Shown: piece by piece, positions 29,001 to 32,000 of the stretch | How positions within the stretch are numbered: position 1 is the stretch's first letter | Layout: every line of letters starts with the position of its first letter | DNA from: Ostrinia nubilalis | Lineage: Eukaryota > Arthropoda > Insecta > Lepidoptera > Crambidae | Reading direction: 5' to 3' | NCBI RefSeq assembly: GCF_963855985.1 | Contig: NC_087090.1 | Location: forward strand, 17,730,501-17,794,500 | Length of the DNA: 64,000 nt | Made by a program: the position numbers and the translations under genes | Notes under the pieces: model-generated | Told to the model about the DNA's origin: nothing | Database searches by the model: none | The model's input: only the letters and a program-made list of their open reading frames with translations

Positions 29001-32000
29001 TACTTCAGGTCACCCCAAAAACAGTGCAGTACAAAAATAGCTGTTTAATCATGTGTATTAAAATCTATAACAAAATACCCAAAGAATTTAGGACATTAAA
29101 CATTTGTAATTTTAAGAAACATTTGAGTAAATGGTTGCTATCACTGACACTTTACGATTTAAAAGAGTTCTTTGACTTGCTGTAGTTTTGTTCTTCTTTA
29201 GAATCGTCGCTAATATTGTGGTGTTTCTAATTTAACTTTTGCATGCTAATAATTTTAGCTAAACATGTATAGTTCTCACTGTCTGTACCATCTTTATATA
29301 CCATGTTTAATTGCAAATAAATGATTATGATTATTATGATTATTATGGAAAGTTCCATAACATCTCACATTTATGCTTTAGAAAAATAAGAAGGTAGATA
29401 AATTGAAGGAAGGTGTAAAACCGGTAACTAGAGTCGGCCAATTTTAGTGAACTTTCCTTCAACGCACACAAGATTTCGAGAAATAAATGTTCGGGCGCAG
29501 TCGGGTAAAAAAGGGTTAAGGTATTTGATTAAAAAGTCTCTATATTATTATTATGGTCTGACCTTTACCCACAACTGGCGTTCTCACCGCAATGGCACTC
29601 AGGCGCACTCGAAGTTCGAACAGGCATGATGGACGGCGTCCGCGCCGCTTATAAACCAATAGAGCTGTCAGTTCATGATTTGTTTGGCTATTAAGGGTTT
29701 AATCGTTCCCATTATGGACGTGTCCTGAATTCTTTTATTGAATACATTTTGACCATTTCATCCAATTGTAAGATGCCACTCTTCCTTTTGTTTGTTGGGT
29801 ATACTTATTTAGAGTTTGACATAAAATCAGTGTTCCTTAATCAATATTTAAGCAGTTCACTCGATTTTTTATCGGCCGATATTTTAGTCGGGCAATTAAT
29901 CAGTATGGACATGTATGGAAATGCGCATTACACCGATTGATTCTTCATACAAATTAGAATCGGGCCCAACTATCGGCCGACTAAAAATCGGTGCTCTGGC
30001 TTAATTTATAAAAATCATTTGCATGTTTATTTCTTACTTGAATACTTAGTATAGTTTCAATTCCACAAATTAATTCTAAATGTATTTAACTATGAAATTT
30101 TAAAGATTTATGGTTATAACACCACACGGCGCCAAACGGCCCTTGTCACTGACAAGCCCTAGAGCAAACTATTTCTGTAGTCCCAAAGATATTTGGATTG
30201 CCACTTTATCAATTATTCGAGTTGAAACTTGAGTAATTCCCGCGCACGCGCCGCTTGCGCCAGCGCATAACGCGGGAGCGAGGATTATGGCGCACGACGC
30301 GATCTAGGACGTATTTATAAACATATCTAAATGCTATGAACGAACAGGTATTATTTGTCAATTGTTTTATGTACAACAGGTCTTTATCAAAGTAAAAATT
30401 CATAAATCTATTTTTGCACCTGAAATATAACTTGTTTGTAAGGACCTAGGTACAAGGTGCTGTGAATGGAAATAATGTGAGCGATTGTTGATAAATAGTT
30501 ATGAAATGAAAAATGTAGCGAAATAGTGTTAATTGAGTGTTATCACACTGAAGGACGTTACTTACTTTGGGCAAAGTCCGATCGACCGTCGATAAAAAGA
30601 TAATATTTTTGCATCGCATCAGAACAGAAGTGATTGCAAATATTACGCGCATGAGTCACTGATAATATGACGTTACGACACTGTAGAAACTTAATCATAG
30701 CAACCGCTTACTCTAACATTCGATCAATTGAAAAAGAAGTGACAATATTTCAAGGTGTCAGCATCGAACTATAGATTCGAGGATCCCTGGTTCGATACCT
30801 GTCAACCTCTAGAGTCCAGCTTACCACAATAGTCCAGCCGTTAAAATATCGTGGTAAGCTGGACTATTGCATGAGCATGGTTTTTAATTAGCTTACCAAT
30901 TAAATCTTTTTTAAATCTTTAGACAATTTCACACATCGCCAGCTAGCCCCAAAGTAAGCAACTTAATGCTTGTGTTATGGGTGCTAGCTTAACGGATATA
31001 CTACTTATATACTTTTTTTTTTTTTAAATACATACATATTATACATAGTAACACCCAGACCCGTCACAGAAATTAAAATTCATCATTTCAATTTCTGCCC
31101 GGCCGGGAATCGAACCCGGGACCTCTTGGCATAGTAGCACGTTCTGAACCACTACACCAAACGGCCGACCGAATTAGCTAACTTAGGAATAGTAGATCAG
31201 CAAAGTCTAATGATTAAGCCATAGGGCAACTTTTCTTATTACCAGGGCAGGTACACATTATCAATGCGGGCCTTCGTCGCAAGACCTGCCGCAGTTCCAT
31301 TACCATAAATATGGGGCCGGCAGTCACACTGTTGGCGCGCTGGTTACGGGCTCAATTAGTAATTTAGATTCGTTTGCATACTACAATCTAACATTATTTA
31401 GTTGCACTAATCTGCCACGATCGTGGACAAATGTGACAGGATAAGTGCTGAGTAAAATCAATAGCTATAAACGTAACAAGGTCTGCTAGAATTATACGAA
31501 AAGATCACCAGTTTATGTACCAATTTATTAACCCTTCTAGAACGATACTGAAAAAAAAACGTTTATTTATTAAAACATGTATCCCAGTTATAGAACCTAC
31601 AGCTATACCTCACAAATCATCAAATCTTTAAAACTTACCAAAATGAGAACTTCTAAATGTCTAAATAGTTTAGGTACAGTGCTTTAAACATGTTCTAAAA
31701 AGTTCGAAAAATTCATGCCTGGAATATCTCAACCAGACTCGGCCAAAGATAAAGCTTATAATATCGTTAGATTCACATCCAAAATATCTGAGTTGGGCAG
31801 ATAACACTCCCTAATTTAGCCTGACCACAGACAGTTCAAAGTGACTATAGGTTTGAGGAACGTAGGCATAGTCCAGGATCGTTCTTATTGAGAAAGGCAT
31901 TTCTGAAAAACCATGTCTAGTTAAAAACTGGTAAATAGTGTAAAGTACTCACATCAGGCAGCGTGGCGACGAGCTCCACATTGCCGTAGTCCCCCTCAGC

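Noticed and set aside
31085..31170. tRNA gene on the minus strand
   Set aside because: A- and B-box sequences are present, but the two ends do not pair into an acceptor stem and an A-tailed body follows, so it is a SINE.
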